Position numbers and translations under genes: made by a program. The notes beneath the pieces are model-generated. The model searched no databases and was not told the DNA's origin. It worked only from the letters and a program-made list of their open reading frames with translations. This document shows, piece after piece, positions 37,157 through 56,193 of a DNA stretch of 64,000 bases (position 1 is its first letter; the number at the start of each line of letters is the position of its first letter). The DNA is from Siphlonurus alternatus. Taxonomy: Eukaryota > Arthropoda > Insecta > Ephemeroptera > Siphlonuridae. Location: assembly GCA_949825025.1 (NCBI GenBank), contig OX463780.1:34204979-34268978 (forward strand), given 5' to 3'.

Positions 37157-37780
37157 TTGTAGCAATTGTAAAGTGTATAGCATGTTAATTTATTGTAAAA
37201 ATTACTTAATTTTTTTTTTATCCCAGATAGTAGTTATATATTTTTTAAGTATTGTGTCTATTAATTTCTTCTTTATTTAAAAAATTAACTAGTAAAGAAT
37301 CAAAATCTTGAGTGATAATGTGTCTAAGGCCAATTTGTATTTAACAAAACATCTTTTATTTTTCTGTGTTCATGTCTTTGGCTTTAATGATTAAAAAAAA
37401 TGTTTTTTATTTTATTTTAACTGGAATGTTGCAAATGTATACATAAGCTCACTATGTTGTGTTGGGCTTATTATTGTACTGGTGTATTTAACTTATTGCA
37501 TTGTGCGTAAGGTGGAATACTTTGTCATCATAATTATGTTATTAGTTTTTTTTTATTGTATCATTTACTCATAATTAATATGGTAATGGAATGGCATTAT
37601 TTGCTATACATAATTCCTTTTGGGAATAGTCTACTATGAAAAGTGGACTCTTTTTAAGTACATCTTATCTTAAATATCTTTTTTAAATATCTTAATTCAA
37701 TCAAAACTTTGACTAAAATTAAGGTACAATGAAATTTATAATAATCTTCTTTTCAAAATACCATTTTAGCTCAATGTAAT

Positions 37781-37782
<2 letters not shown>

Positions 37783-37849
<67 letters not shown>

Positions 37850-37877
37850 ATATATAGATATATATATATATATATAA
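37783..37877. repeat. (TA)n compound microsatellite
   Basis: About 95 bp of TA with a TTTA and a GATA interruption. Confidence 0.95.
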
Positions 37878-38661
37878 TAACTTTAAAATCGTAGTGACAA
37901 TAACAAAACTTCATAATTTAGTGTAGAGTTTTACAATTTAGTACTTACTCTTAAAATTAGTGGCTATTGGTATCCTATTTACTATTTTAGATATTTGTTT
38001 TTTTATTGCGAGACCTGATTTTTTATATTAGTTTTAGTTATTAATTATATAAATGCTGCCACTATCACTTTGTAAGTAGCACCTTCCCGAATTATTCGAA
38101 GCAGTAAAATGCGGGGAGAAATCTATATATGGCATAATGTGTTTAAAAATTTTTAAAACAGAAAGAAGAAAAACAACTAGTGCTGTGGTTTTAAGCTTTT
38201 GTTTTCTAGTCTGAATGCCCAGGAATGTCAGGGAGTTTAAGCACAAACTTAAGTACCTTAGAAGCCAGGATGTGTTATGCTATTTTCTAAACTTTAAAGT
38301 ACATATTATAAAACAATCGATTATATATTACAATAAATAAGTTGGTCAAAAATACTTACATGATAATATTTAATCTTTAATTAGATGTATAAATTTTTAA
38401 TTACGGATTACGGTATATTCAACATTTAAAAAAATAAGTTTAATTTTGTAGTTCCGGTTTTACTAAAGGCAGAAAAGTAGACTTACAATTTCAGTGTTCT
38501 GGTCTATTTTATATTTTCACCGTCACATCATTAGCTATATATGGTGCAAACAAAGCTTTGTAACTGAATCAGTGTTACGATCAAGTGTCGTGGTACCACA
38601 AATCTACTTGCCTCAAGGTAAATTTAACCTGTCAATTTATATACATAATTAGATTGCATTT

Positions 38662-38982
38662 AATGGAGTATTGTCCTCCATTTTTTTTATTGCAGAAATG
38701 GATAGAGGGTGTAAAGTTATGCTACCCTGATTTTTTTCAGATTTTTTAGACACCGGGAACTATTTTTAAAAAATTATTGAAAGTCCTTTTTGTGACGTCA
38801 CGCGGCGGCAAGTCCTATCTTTTTCTTAAGGAGCGGCGTCTCGTGACGTCACGAAAAGGACTTTCAATAATTTTTTAAAAATAGTTCCCGGGCTGTAAAA
38901 AATCTGAAAAAAATCAGGGTAGCATAACTTTGCACCCTCTATCCATTTCTGCAATAAACAAAAATGAGGACAATACTCTATT
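38662..38982. mobile_element. Palindromic MITE, family B copy 2
   Basis: A 321 bp foldback with the same arms as the copies at 6924 and 41528. The centre carries GAAAGTCCTTTTTGTGACGT and its inverted partner, including GTGACGTCACG on both sides, so nearly the whole element can form one hairpin. Confidence 0.8.
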
Positions 38983-39770
38983 GTCACTGAAGAAAACAAT
39001 ACATTTAATTTTGAATTTTGACATCAATTTGCTCCTTTTTTTTAATGGTATTATACACACAGTTTGACCTCGACTTAATTCTTCCTCTTCTTTTGTTGGT
39101 GTTTAATGTTGTCCCTTCCCTCTTTAAATAATTAAAAGAAATTAGATCAAGCAACTCTTACCTTAAGTTCTTTATTATATCTCTGGCGATAGTTATCTTC
39201 TATATTAGGAATAGGGTTGCCTTGCAAAACAAACTTTGAATTTCTAAGGAAAATATTTGCATGCTCTCAATTAGATAAATACATACCAATTTTTTCACAG
39301 AAAAAAATATTGCTAGAGCGTGGCGAAATGTGTTGTCAGGCTCCTTTGTTATACCACCAAATTCAAAAGCATTGTTGAGTGTTGTTAGTACAAGGTTAGG
39401 TGACCGTTTCAAGCAAAGTTTTAATTGCTCCTTCTTATGGATGAATTAAACTCTCTGGCGAATGTAATGCAATTGGGTGTGCATGGTTATCTTTTGCTTT
39501 GCATATTTTGTTAATTGGTCTATTATCTTAAATAATTAAGGTGTCTGTTCTGACTTAAGTTAATTATTGCTACATTGTCCGTAGTCACACCTCATTTGCA
39601 ACAACCTCTGGGACACAAACAGATTGTGCCGATCCAAGCTCCAATTCCCTATCTGGCCCTATTTGCAATCGCCTCTATATGCTTCAAGCTCATTAGGTAA
39701 AAAAAAAAAAAAAAAAAAAAGCATTGAATTTAAAATAAATATTCAATGTAGCGTGTGCCAAGTTACGTTA

Positions 39771-39773
<3 letters not shown>

Positions 39774-39809
<36 letters not shown>
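39774..39809. repeat. (TA)n microsatellite
   Basis: About 36 bp of TA, 55 bp after an A22 tract at 39699-39720. Confidence 0.95.
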
Positions 39810-39812
<3 letters not shown>

Positions 39813-40456
39813 TTTTGAAGCTTTTAATTGTTGCTGCATGCATGTCAAATGTTAATGGTAAATAAGTGGATTTGTACCGAAGAGGGTTTTCATTAATTAA
39901 CGTATTAACGTGAGAGAATAAGACCAATCACCAAACTGCAATCTATGAAGCTATCAGAATATAATTAATGCATTTTTTTTTTAATTCCCTTTTTTTTAAT
40001 CCTCCCTACTCTAGATTTTATTTAGCTAATAGTCTAGAGAGATGCCAGAATGTAAACTTGAATAAAAAATAAAATATTATACTTTATTTTTGTGCTAATC
40101 GAGGTATACACTATAGTAATTGCTCTATTTTCTATAATATGTAATATTGCTGTGCTCGTATATATATATATTTTTTTTTCAGACTTAACGTATTAGCAAT
40201 TATTTGTTGGATCACGATGTAAGTTTTGAAATATATGATACTTTTATACCATAATGACTCCAAAGCAGCTGGAATTAATCATTTAGCCAACATATTCATA
40301 ATTAATAACTATAAGATTGAAAAAATGTATAATATAATTATATTTAAATAAAATATGAACCAGTAAAAAGTAAATCAATTAATACCATTGCCTCAGATAA
40401 CTGCAAAAAATAAATAAATAAATAAATAAATAATAATAAAGCCTAATTATACTATC

Positions 40457-40632
40457 ATATCGTCCCTCGTCCGGAATAATGAGCTATCTGCTTACCAAAA
40501 TTCAAATGCAATAATGAGCTGTCTGCTTTACTAGGTGAATGAAATTTTAATGTAAAAGGAAAAGCAGACAGCTCATTATTGCATTTGAATTTGGAAGGCA
40601 GATAGCTCATTATTCCGGACGAGGGACGATAT
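40457..40632. mobile_element. Palindromic MITE with ~72 bp TIRs
   Basis: A 176 bp element with ends ATATCGTCCCTCGTCCGGAA / TTCCGGACGAGGGACGATAT. The arms match over about 72 bp and each contains two tandem copies of an AATAATGAGCTRTCTGC unit. Loop of about 30 bp. No ORF. Confidence 0.85.
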
Positions 40633-41527
40633 TATTATGTTACCTGACTTTTCTTAATGAAAAATATAATTATGTATATATATATATATATATTGCCATG
40701 TTTTATTTATTTATTTATTTTTTTTTTTTCAATCTTTGTGTTTTGTCGTGGTGCAGTACGTACGTGCACTGGAATTATTGATTCAAATGTGATGGCTTTT
40801 AAAGATTTGGTCATGTTAATACAAGTTTTTTCAAAATGTCAATTTTTTTGAGCTTCAGTCTCATTCCAACTAAAACAATAATACTACTCAAAATCTTGAG
40901 GTTGAGAAATAGTTTTAACATTCTTGACTTTGTTAATTATTGTTTGTTTCTTGGGTGGAAAATGTGATTTTTTTTTTACCCCCCAGATACTTTCATGAAA
41001 ATTGTATCTCCCCTATTTTTCTCTCTCCTACCCCCACCCTCTTTGCCCTTTTAACCCCTGTACACTTTTATATTTATATTGCTGGCGTGTTTTTTTTTCC
41101 TTGTGATTTTCATTTGTTTCTATGAAGTGTATGTATGTAAGAGGAACAAAAAATTAAAAATGATCAGGAATAATTTAATGAGTTAAATTTAATTACTTTA
41201 AACAGCAATTTTTAAAACAATTAAACCCAAAGAAAAATAAAGACATTTTTTCCCCATTCAATGGGACTGCTATATATAGGTTACAGTCATAATGTCATTA
41301 TTATTATATATTTTTTGTCTTCTTTGCTTGATATTGTGCCGTGTGGAGTGTCCAAGAAAGGCTAAAAAGACTAAGAGTCTTTTGACTATTCATAACATTG
41401 TTTTTTGACATGATATGTATACTTAATTGGCAATATTATTAACTGCTTTCAATTTGCCTACAGGTGCTATATAACCGATGTAACTTTCTTTTTTATATAT
41501 TATGATACATTTTATTTTAAATTATAC

Positions 41528-41926
41528 AATGGAATATCGACCTCAATTTTTTTATTGCAGAAATGGATAAAGCGTGCAAAGTTATGCTACCCTGATTTTT
41601 TTTCAGATTTTTTAGAGCCCGGGAACTATTTTTTAAAAAATATTGAAAGTCCTTTTTGTGACGTCACGAGGCGGCAAGTCCTATCTTTTTCTTCAGGAGC
41701 GGCGTCTCATGACACCACAAAAAGAACTTTCAATAATTTTTTAAAAATAGTTCCCGATCCGATCTCTAAAAAATCTGAAAAAAATCAGCGTAGCACAACT
41801 TTGCAAGCTGTTTTTTTTTTCTTTATTTTTTTTTTAAAATTTATTTCAGCTCTATTTTTTTTTTTTTTTTTTTTTTTTAAATTCATCCATTTCTGCAATA
41901 AAAAAAATTGAGGTGGATACTCCATT
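41528..41926. mobile_element. Palindromic MITE, family B copy 3
   Basis: A 399 bp copy of family B. It is longer because T-rich tracts (about 41812-41880) expanded inside the right arm. The central GACGTCACG dyad is half degraded (GACACCAC on the right). Confidence 0.8.
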
Positions 41927-42604
41927 CAGTAATTTTTTATCTTTTGATCATTGATCACATATTGCTTTAAATTCTTTATCATTTGATTTCAGACTTGTAA
42001 ATACTGCTTTGTAAAGTGTGTATACATTAAGTGTATTAATTTTGTTCAAATATTAAATTGTGTAAACTGTATTTTGTAACAGTATAAATATTTTCTTTGT
42101 AATGTACTTGCACCGACATCTATTAGTATATTTATCATCGTGGTAGCGTCAAATTTTACAAAGTCAAATATCGACTTGAGATCAGATATTTAGACGCTAT
42201 CTTAACGATATATTTAATGACAAATGTTTTTACAAGGAAAAACAATGATATATTGCTTGAGAAAATACTGTTTATTGACTGCAATGCATGCTGTTAGAAA
42301 ATGATGTGCACTTTTAATTAAGACAGCTCGTATGTTACCTCGGTCTGATTTTGTAGAGTTGTAGCTTCAAGAGAAACAAAGAGATCCGTGTTTGAAACTT
42401 TAAGGAAGATATCTCTAAGTGTGCATCTAAAAATAATAATAAAACAGAGATTGCATAAAATTTGAGCTCTGATGAGCTTTTTTATCATGCAGTCAATTTT
42501 TTCATTAGAAATGCTTTCATTAGAAATTTATAGGATCAAAATGTATTGTCTTTGTAATTTTGTGTGTGAAATTTTATAAGTGGAATGTAATAACCTTAAA
42601 ATAA

Positions 42605-42800
42605 GAATGGCCAGTGGTGGTCCGTCAGAGCGGCCAGAGGGGGAAGACAACGTATTTGCCCCAAGGAAAGCCAGTGGGCTTTTCACAGTATTGCATGGGG
42701 GGCTGATTAAAAAAAAGGGGTGGAAAGAGCTCTGTGGGGATAGGGGTCGATTTTGGATTTCTTCCCCTAGGCCAAAAATTTTATGGACTTCATCCACTCT
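42605..42800. mobile_element. Possible transposon-end relic
   Basis: GGCCAGTGGTGGTCCGTCAG followed by a purine/G-rich stretch resembles the CAGTGGCGG-type ends of animal hAT elements. I find no matching inverted end, so this is a truncated relic at best. Confidence 0.25.
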
Positions 42801-43879
42801 GAGCACGTTTCTAAAGAAAATTAAGTATGGTATATATAAGAGCTAGAGGACTGGTGCTGTACTAGAGTTTAAATATTAAATGATACATACTATCATAATG
42901 TATCAGTTTTTGTGTGGAGGAATAATATATATTATGCTTGCAATGAATTATAGCTAAATATATGTGTGGTTCCTTATTTAAATATTCTTATCATGGTATC
43001 AAGCTTAATTAAATATTACAAGAATGTTATATAGTCCTAGCTAGTAAAATAATAATATTGTACTTCAATTAAAAATTTAATAAATATAAAAAGTATAAAA
43101 ACTAAATTTTTTATTTTAATATTTGACCTTTTCCATCTTTTTTTTTTATTCTCGATCCGATCCTATGTTGGATTGTATTTTATTTATGAAATAAAGACCT
43201 GCTGATCAACCCATAATGATCCATGTACAATGTATTAATAACTATTTATAAATGTAGATTTGAATTTGCTAGTAAAATGATGGCTATATGCTATATATAC
43301 ATTTACAAACAATAGTAATTTTATAGCAATTATCATCATTCGATAATATGCATGAGCTAGTTTTCATGACTTTCATGTCGATCGATCTATCCTTTTCTTT
43401 AATCTTTAGTAAATAATATCACGTCTCGATTTGTCATATAATTTAAAAAATAATTTTATTATATTATTTTCTAGTAGTAATAAATATAAAATGGACGACG
43501 GATATATCAGATTGTTAATTTATAATGCAAGAGATGATAATCCGTATTATAAATATCTTACAAAATATATATTATATATATCGATCCTTTATAATTATAA
43601 TTGTATATATATACACCCAAGTTTGACAAAATGTTATCCAAAAACATGCATAAGCCATTCAAGTCAAAAAATTATAAACAAATACGTCATATTACAAATT
43701 TAATACATCAATATATACACATCACAATTTGCAGATTTTATATACTCTAGCTATATAGATCAATTTTCTCTTATCTATACATTGTAATAAGAAAACAATA
43801 AATATATTTAATTTAATACTTTTAGATGTGTCGTACTTAAAATACATGTGCGGCAGTATAGATGAAAAATATATTATAT

Positions 43880-44110
43880 AACAGCTATACGATATTGCAG
43901 GCTTGCAGTATAGAGACGAAGTGGGCGGAGATTTAATCTGCTTGGCGTGTCCGTAACATTAGCAACGTAAAAAGCGAGCGTCATCAATCTGAGAGACCAC
44001 GAGCGAATCTTCCTTGCAGACACGGCAGGGGAGGAGATCATGAATATCATTACATCAATGATCCGTGAGGCTACTTATTTCTACATGTGGATACGGCACG
44101 AGCGTCATAT
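43880..44110. other. Balanced-composition patch, unidentified
   Basis: About 230 bp with CpG-containing, non-repetitive sequence in AT-rich surroundings, just left of the hAT MITE at 44301. It could be a non-coding exon or conserved element. No RNA family or protein recognised. Confidence 0.3.
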
Positions 44111-44300
44111 ATTCTATAAACTTTAACACTTTCTTTCAAACGTCTTTGTAATAATTGTAATACTATTATAAATAAATATTATATATATAATGCAAGGAAA
44201 ATTAGATGTTATTTGTTTCAAAGTATATTTAATCTGCATCTCTACAGAAGTTATTTGAGATCTGCAATTTGTTTAGTTTTATTTACTATATGAAAATAGT

Positions 44301-44463
44301 CAGGCGCGGATCCAGAAAAAAAATTCGGGAGGGGCTGCCTCCATAAGGCCAATGTTAAAAAAAAATTTGGAGTGAAGGAAATGCCCATATTGCCTATGTT
44401 AAATCCAAAATTTCGGGGGGGGGGGCTGCAGCCCCCCCAGCCCACCCCCTGGATCCGCGCCTG
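44301..44463. mobile_element. hAT-type MITE, family D copy 2 with perfect 8 bp TSD
   Basis: A 163 bp element with ends CAGGCGCGGATCCAG / CTGGATCCGCGCCTG, flanked by AAAATAGT at 44293-44300 and 44464-44471. The perfect duplication and intact ends indicate a younger insertion than the copy at 24202. Confidence 0.9.
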
Positions 44464-44471
44464 AAAATAGT

Positions 44472-47189
44472 TAATGATTTTTTTTAATATATATATATAT
44501 ATATATATAAAATATATAATAGTTGTATTGTTTAATGGAATATATGATATTTAGAAAATGAATTAACGTTAAGAATACTATTATAATTAAAATTATGGCA
44601 TTCTGAGAAAAAAAGAAAATTAAGATATAATTTATAAATGTGTCTTGATTCGTCTTGAATTAAATAATTGCAAAATTCGTGTTCAAGAAATTTTACGAGC
44701 AGCACATATATGCCGCTTTTCCCAGAATATTTAAAAAAATAACCAATTCTCCATCCCAAACCTAACATATTTTAAACCTATATTAAGTTATACGTTTGAT
44801 TTGTTTCGCTGCTTTTCTTGTTTTAAATTTTATATATACATATATTATTATATTATACATCAATTTTGTAGATGAGCTAATTATGTAATATCTATAATAT
44901 TTACCCTGGTATTACCAAGGAGAGGAGGGGGCCGGGAGAGGCAACGACTCAAAACTCTAAGAAATTTGGGAAAGACTGCAGCTCCAAAAAACTAAAATTG
45001 ACCATTAATTAAATTACATTTAATCTAAAAATTTAGTTCCTCAAACCGCACTCCCATTGTAGAAATTACGTATATAAAATTTTATTACTTTATCTTTATA
45101 AGGCTGAAGTATATACGGAATTAAACTAATATTTAAGTTAAAAAAAAAGTTAGGAATAAGATATAGCAAATAACGGAGACAATCAAGTTTTTATGTATGT
45201 GTGTGTGATCTGAAAATGGTCGGTGATAAACTGGCTGAGGAGGCTCATTAGTAAACGCTTACGTTCGGTGATCGTAGTGGTCTGAAATGACCGGGCTTTG
45301 CGGTGGACATGAGTTTCAACCACGCCCCCTCACATCTTGGTGTTCTCAGCCATTGGATCTCCTCCATATCTTTCCCTGTCATCGAACACAAACTTTGCCA
45401 TATACCTTCAAGTATTAGTAGCTGTGGAGATTTTCCAAGACCATGATTATAACATGAAACTAAATTAAATGATAAAATTAAATCTGTTATATTGTAGTTT
45501 GGATTTTAAGTTTTCTTAATATACACATTTGAAATAATATTATTCGACATATTTTTAATGATAAAAGAAAAAGAGAGTGAATGAAATACAAAAATTGCTA
45601 AGTATCATGCAGTTTTATCATTATTTTCTTATCAATTAATTTAGTTTTACCGTGCTGAAGTTTAATTAGCATGAATGTAAATTACAATTGCAACAGCAGA
45701 AAGTAACAATCTGTATTATTAATTTGCAAGGCAGTTTGAAGTTTAAACAAATTATCTAGCATTATTGAGAAATGAACTGGTAAGGCGGGCACAATTAAAT
45801 GTTATTATTAATAGTAAAAACTGTGCCTCAAAGTGCTTTAAATTTTCGTGCTGCAGAGAGTATCCTGCAAGTTATGCTACACTCTTAACTTTACATGCTC
45901 AAAGGTTTGCCTACTTTCAAGGCGCGATGCAAAAGGCTCTCTTTACTGTTTCAGGAATCTTAACTATTTCCATAAATTACAATCTTGAAAGTTATGTTGT
46001 CAGCAAATTTAGACCATGATATTATATTAAAACATAAAGTTTTAAATTATGTGGTAAGCTCTCCTGAAAATTAATTAGCAAATATGTTCTCATATATGGA
46101 ACTCTAGCGGAATACTTTCTCATGTTTTAAGTTAATATGTATTTAAGTAAATATTAACAATTAAGAAGAACATATAGATGGAACCATAAAAAGCTAAGGA
46201 GGATATATTGAGCAAATAACCTCCACCAAATATTATTAAATATATATATTATTATAACTCTAATTGCCTTATTATTAATTATTACCTAGGTAACAGCAAC
46301 TGCAGTGATTCTAAAATAAAAATAAATGAAAAAAAAAAATTCAAAACTTCATTCTATCATGGGCTTCACAATGTACATCATACCATTGTCAAAATTTATA
46401 AGTAATTAAATTCAACATGGTAGATTGTACTGTACATAAATATGACAAAAAGATAATAAATTTCATGCATCAAATTGATCAAATATTAAACACATAATTC
46501 TGCATGTATATAGAATTAATATTAATACATTATTTCCGCATACACCAATATAAAGTCAGAAATTATTTTATAATATCCTTTTGTAAAAAACAAACTTACT
46601 TTTTAACCTTTTATCAATTTTAATTTTATTTTATTCTCTATAGTTATTTTTTATAATTTATCAAACCTTTAAACCTATATTTTTTCTTATCACATTTCCA
46701 CTGCATGATTTATTTATATAAAAACACACTATGTTAGAGCCACAGTTTTCAGTTCTAGAGTCATCGTACGTGTTCGATGCAAAGTTTATCACCCTGGCTT
46801 AAAGTGTGTGCAAGTGTCGGCCGGCAGTTAATCAGGCCAGGCTCAGCTGTGGACGTCTCTTAGAGCGAGGAGGTTGATCCGAGTGACCACGTTGATCCGT
46901 CCTGCAGCATTGTTGTTTATCAAGACCAAATCTTAACTATCCCGACCACCGGGGGATTACAGACAACTTCCCCTTTTTTTTCTAAAATGTTCTTCTCAAA
47001 CTAAAAAAACAAAACTTAGTCATCAATTCTCACCCTCTTATATTTTTTTCTACTTTTGTGTAAGTGTCTATTTAGTTTCATTGTGATATTGTGATTACAG
47101 TGGACTTTAGATACTTCTATAAAAAAATATACTATAATTATATTATACTTTCTTTGTGTTATACGTTATACACGGAACTTTTAAAATAT
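44472..47189. other. Intergenic with two GC-richer patches
   Basis: Patches at 45200-45400 and 46740-46970 have higher GC and many CpG sites (for example GTCGGCCGGC near 46815). I see no ORF, tRNA or snRNA signature in them. The rest is AT-rich. Confidence 0.35.
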
Positions 47190-47374
47190 ATCGATGGTTC
47201 CGCGGATAAATTATCGGTTTGCGTTTTCCGAAATGAACAAAATGATGATTTTGCTTTTTCAGTAATAAGGTTAAAAATTACAATAATAAAGGATGAAAAG
47301 AAACAAACCCGGCATTTTGTTCATTCCGAAAAATGCAAACCACAGTGCTTTAATTCCTCCGCGGAACCATCGAT
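47190..47374. mobile_element. Palindromic MITE (ATCGATGGTTCCGCGG ends)
   Basis: Ends ATCGATGGTTCCGCGGA / TCCGCGGAACCATCGAT, with a second matching block GGTTTGCGTTTT...GAACAAAATG on each arm, enclosing about 60 bp of AT-rich loop. About 185 bp, no convincing ORF. Confidence 0.75.
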
Positions 47375-47587
47375 TTGCGTTTTTTGTTTTTGATATTAAT
47401 AAATTACAATTAGATATATTACATTGCAGTTACGTTAATTATAATTTTTATTCATGAAAATAGAGGACAAATATAAAATAATTATCAACAAGCAGAGCTG
47501 CAATGTACATTAAAAAATAAAAACGTTTTTCTTTTCCTTTCTTGTTTATTATAAGCTTGTAAATTATTTTGAACTAGTTGATTAACA

Positions 47588-53689
<6,102 letters not shown>

Positions 53690-54010
53690 TATTTTGTGTT
53701 TTCCCTGCGGTGTAGTTTGTTTTATCACGGAGTGACCGCAATTAAATTCCGCTCAGCTCGTCCGTTGACGACAACGAGGAGGAGCGACGAGGCGTGGCGT
53801 GGCCAAATTGTTGTGTTATTACTTCTGCTGCTACCACCGATTGTTAAGGCTTTATCATCTTCTCTACCTCCCCCCTCCTGCACCAATCAGCGGTGCGCAC
53901 AGCTCGTTAGTCGCGGATTACGTCAGCCACGTGACCGGCATTGTAACATCTCTCTTCGCCAAGACCGCCGCGACCTGCAGCAACTCTCTCAAATAACCCT
54001 CTTGGTAGCG
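53690..54010. promoter_or_regulatory. CpG-rich promoter-like island
   Basis: Within about 50 bp lie a CCAAT box (53883-53887), a CRE-like TTACGTCAG (53919-53927) and an E-box CACGTG (53928-53933), in a CpG-containing stretch that stands out from the AT-rich surroundings. An open frame of 137 codons crosses it on the plus strand but has no family features. It could be the promoter and 5' exon of a gene whose body lies outside this window. Confidence 0.35.
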
Positions 54011-55229
54011 ACGATGCTGGGATGGACGATTTTGAAGTTTAATTTTTTTATTAATTGTCTCTATTGTTTATTTTTAGACGAAAAAAAAAAATGGTGATAA
54101 TTTGCTAATATGGTTTTATTTCTGTGTTTATAGTTATTGCACCTGAAGTTGTCGTAATTTAAATTTAAAATAATTACATCGTGGTTACGCCTATTTAAAA
54201 TGATTTTTTAAATATTATTAATTAATACTAATTTAAGTGCTAATTGAAGCAAATATATTTTTAACTATAATATCATGCACATTTTTTACGACATACATCC
54301 ATATTTTTTATTAACTTAGTATGTAGAATTGCTTGAAAGCATATTACAAAAATTAATAATAATAACCTCTTTTAGTTTTATTGTTGTCTTTCTTTGGTGT
54401 TTAATAAGCAGTTATTAACAAAGAGTTAAGACATTCAAGTTTTTTACTGTTCCAATGATTCGACAGTCATTTTGTAACTACAAGGATATTATTTTAATAT
54501 TCCTTATAGTAAGATTTTTTAGCAATGTTACGTTTCTTAAAAATAGCTTTTCCACTATGGATTACCCCAAAAAAATTTATGTATATTATTGATTTGACTA
54601 CAATAGTTAAAATTAGACTTTATACGAACATTTTGCTGAAAAACGAATTATATTGAGACCCCTCCCCCCTTCAATTAATTTTTTTTTGGGGAGTGGGGGG
54701 AGGGGGATTTAGTAACCCAACTAGTAAACAAAATTAAATTAATAACATTCCTTTTCCTCGTAACACTAGAACACTAGAATGTGATGTGCTTTCTTTTTTT
54801 CCTTTATCAATAAAAACAATATTAAGAAGCATAAAAAGCTACCAAAAAGATTATTCGTTTCAAATATGCAAAATTTGGTCGGAGAATATTATAAAAAAAA
54901 AAAGTTTATCAACGATGGCTGATATCACATATTTTTGTACTTCTGCGAGCTAAAAAAATTACATGACATAATAATATATGTATCCCTTTAAAAATTGAAA
55001 TATTGTTCAGAATTGTAAATCAAATATAATAATAAAAATATAATAAAAGTAGTTTTATTTTAAACCAATATTGTATTATATAAGGGTAAGCGTTATATAT
55101 ATATATAAATAATAAAATTCCCTTGAGGCATTATTATTGGCTAAATTAATAAAATCATATTTCTTTATAAGTAGAAGAAAAGAAGCCTTATAATATACTT
55201 ACACCTCACCTCTATCTTGGCTCCCATTA

Positions 55230-55262
55230 CTCCTCCTCCTCCTCCTCCTCCTCCTCCTCCTC
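55230..55262. repeat. (CTC)n microsatellite
   Basis: Eleven CTC/TCC units; they read as a Pro run in one frame but have no gene context. Confidence 0.95.
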
Positions 55263-55421
55263 CTTCTTTCTATAATACATCGTCAGCAGCAATAAGAAAG
55301 AGAGACTACGAGCCACAAGCAATTTTAGCTCACCCCTATAACAGACAGATAATTGGCACACCCTCCTCCTTCCTTGCCATCACTTTCTCTTTTTCTCTAG
55401 ATCTAGCTTCTCTGTTTTTCC

Positions 55422-55423
<2 letters not shown>

Positions 55424-55477
<54 letters not shown>
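55424..55477. repeat. (CT)n microsatellite
   Basis: About 54 bp of CT. Confidence 0.96.
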
Positions 55478-55481
<4 letters not shown>

Positions 55482-56088
55482 TTCCTACAACCCTGATGCT
55501 ATAAATTAACGAGCACAGTACTATATGTATAAGGAGGACTCAACTGTGGATGATTCTCTCACACCTCCACATGAGTGACAGTCACACACCCTGATGAGAA
55601 GAGACAAAAAGAAACAACAAAAAAAATGAGATATTTTTTTATATATAAAAATTTACATAAAAAAGGTGGTTAGAAAAAAAAAAAGAGATAACAAGCGAGT
55701 GAGAGAGATAAATAAAGTGGTAAGGGTGACAAAAACAAAGACTACAGCAGCCTAATCAACTCTAAGCTAATTATTACACGTGAGAAATCTACTTCATCTC
55801 TCTCTTTCTCTCACTCATTCATTGTCCCTACCATACATATATATATAGAACCAACACTCCTACACTATGTATATATACCTAGTTACGTACTTTATACTTG
55901 GTGGACTTTTCATATAATATAATATAAAGGAGAACAAGAAAATAAATAGATTTGCAAACATGTTGAACGTGCGTACAACACTTCTTGTTATAAAATTAAC
56001 ACAGAAAGAATAACTTTCTTTGTAAAAGGGTACAAAAAAAAAATATTTTATATGTAAAGAGAGACAGAGAGGGAGTGAAGGAGAGAAA

Positions 56089-56193
<105 letters not shown>

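Larger units (their letters stand above)
37163..41527. other. Intergenic, repeats only
   Basis: Apart from the MITEs at 38662 and 40457 and TA microsatellites, this holds AT-rich DNA. A patch of about 110 bp with balanced composition (39585-39698) directly precedes an A22 tract and could be the 3' end of a retroelement. No reading frame looks coding. Confidence 0.5.
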
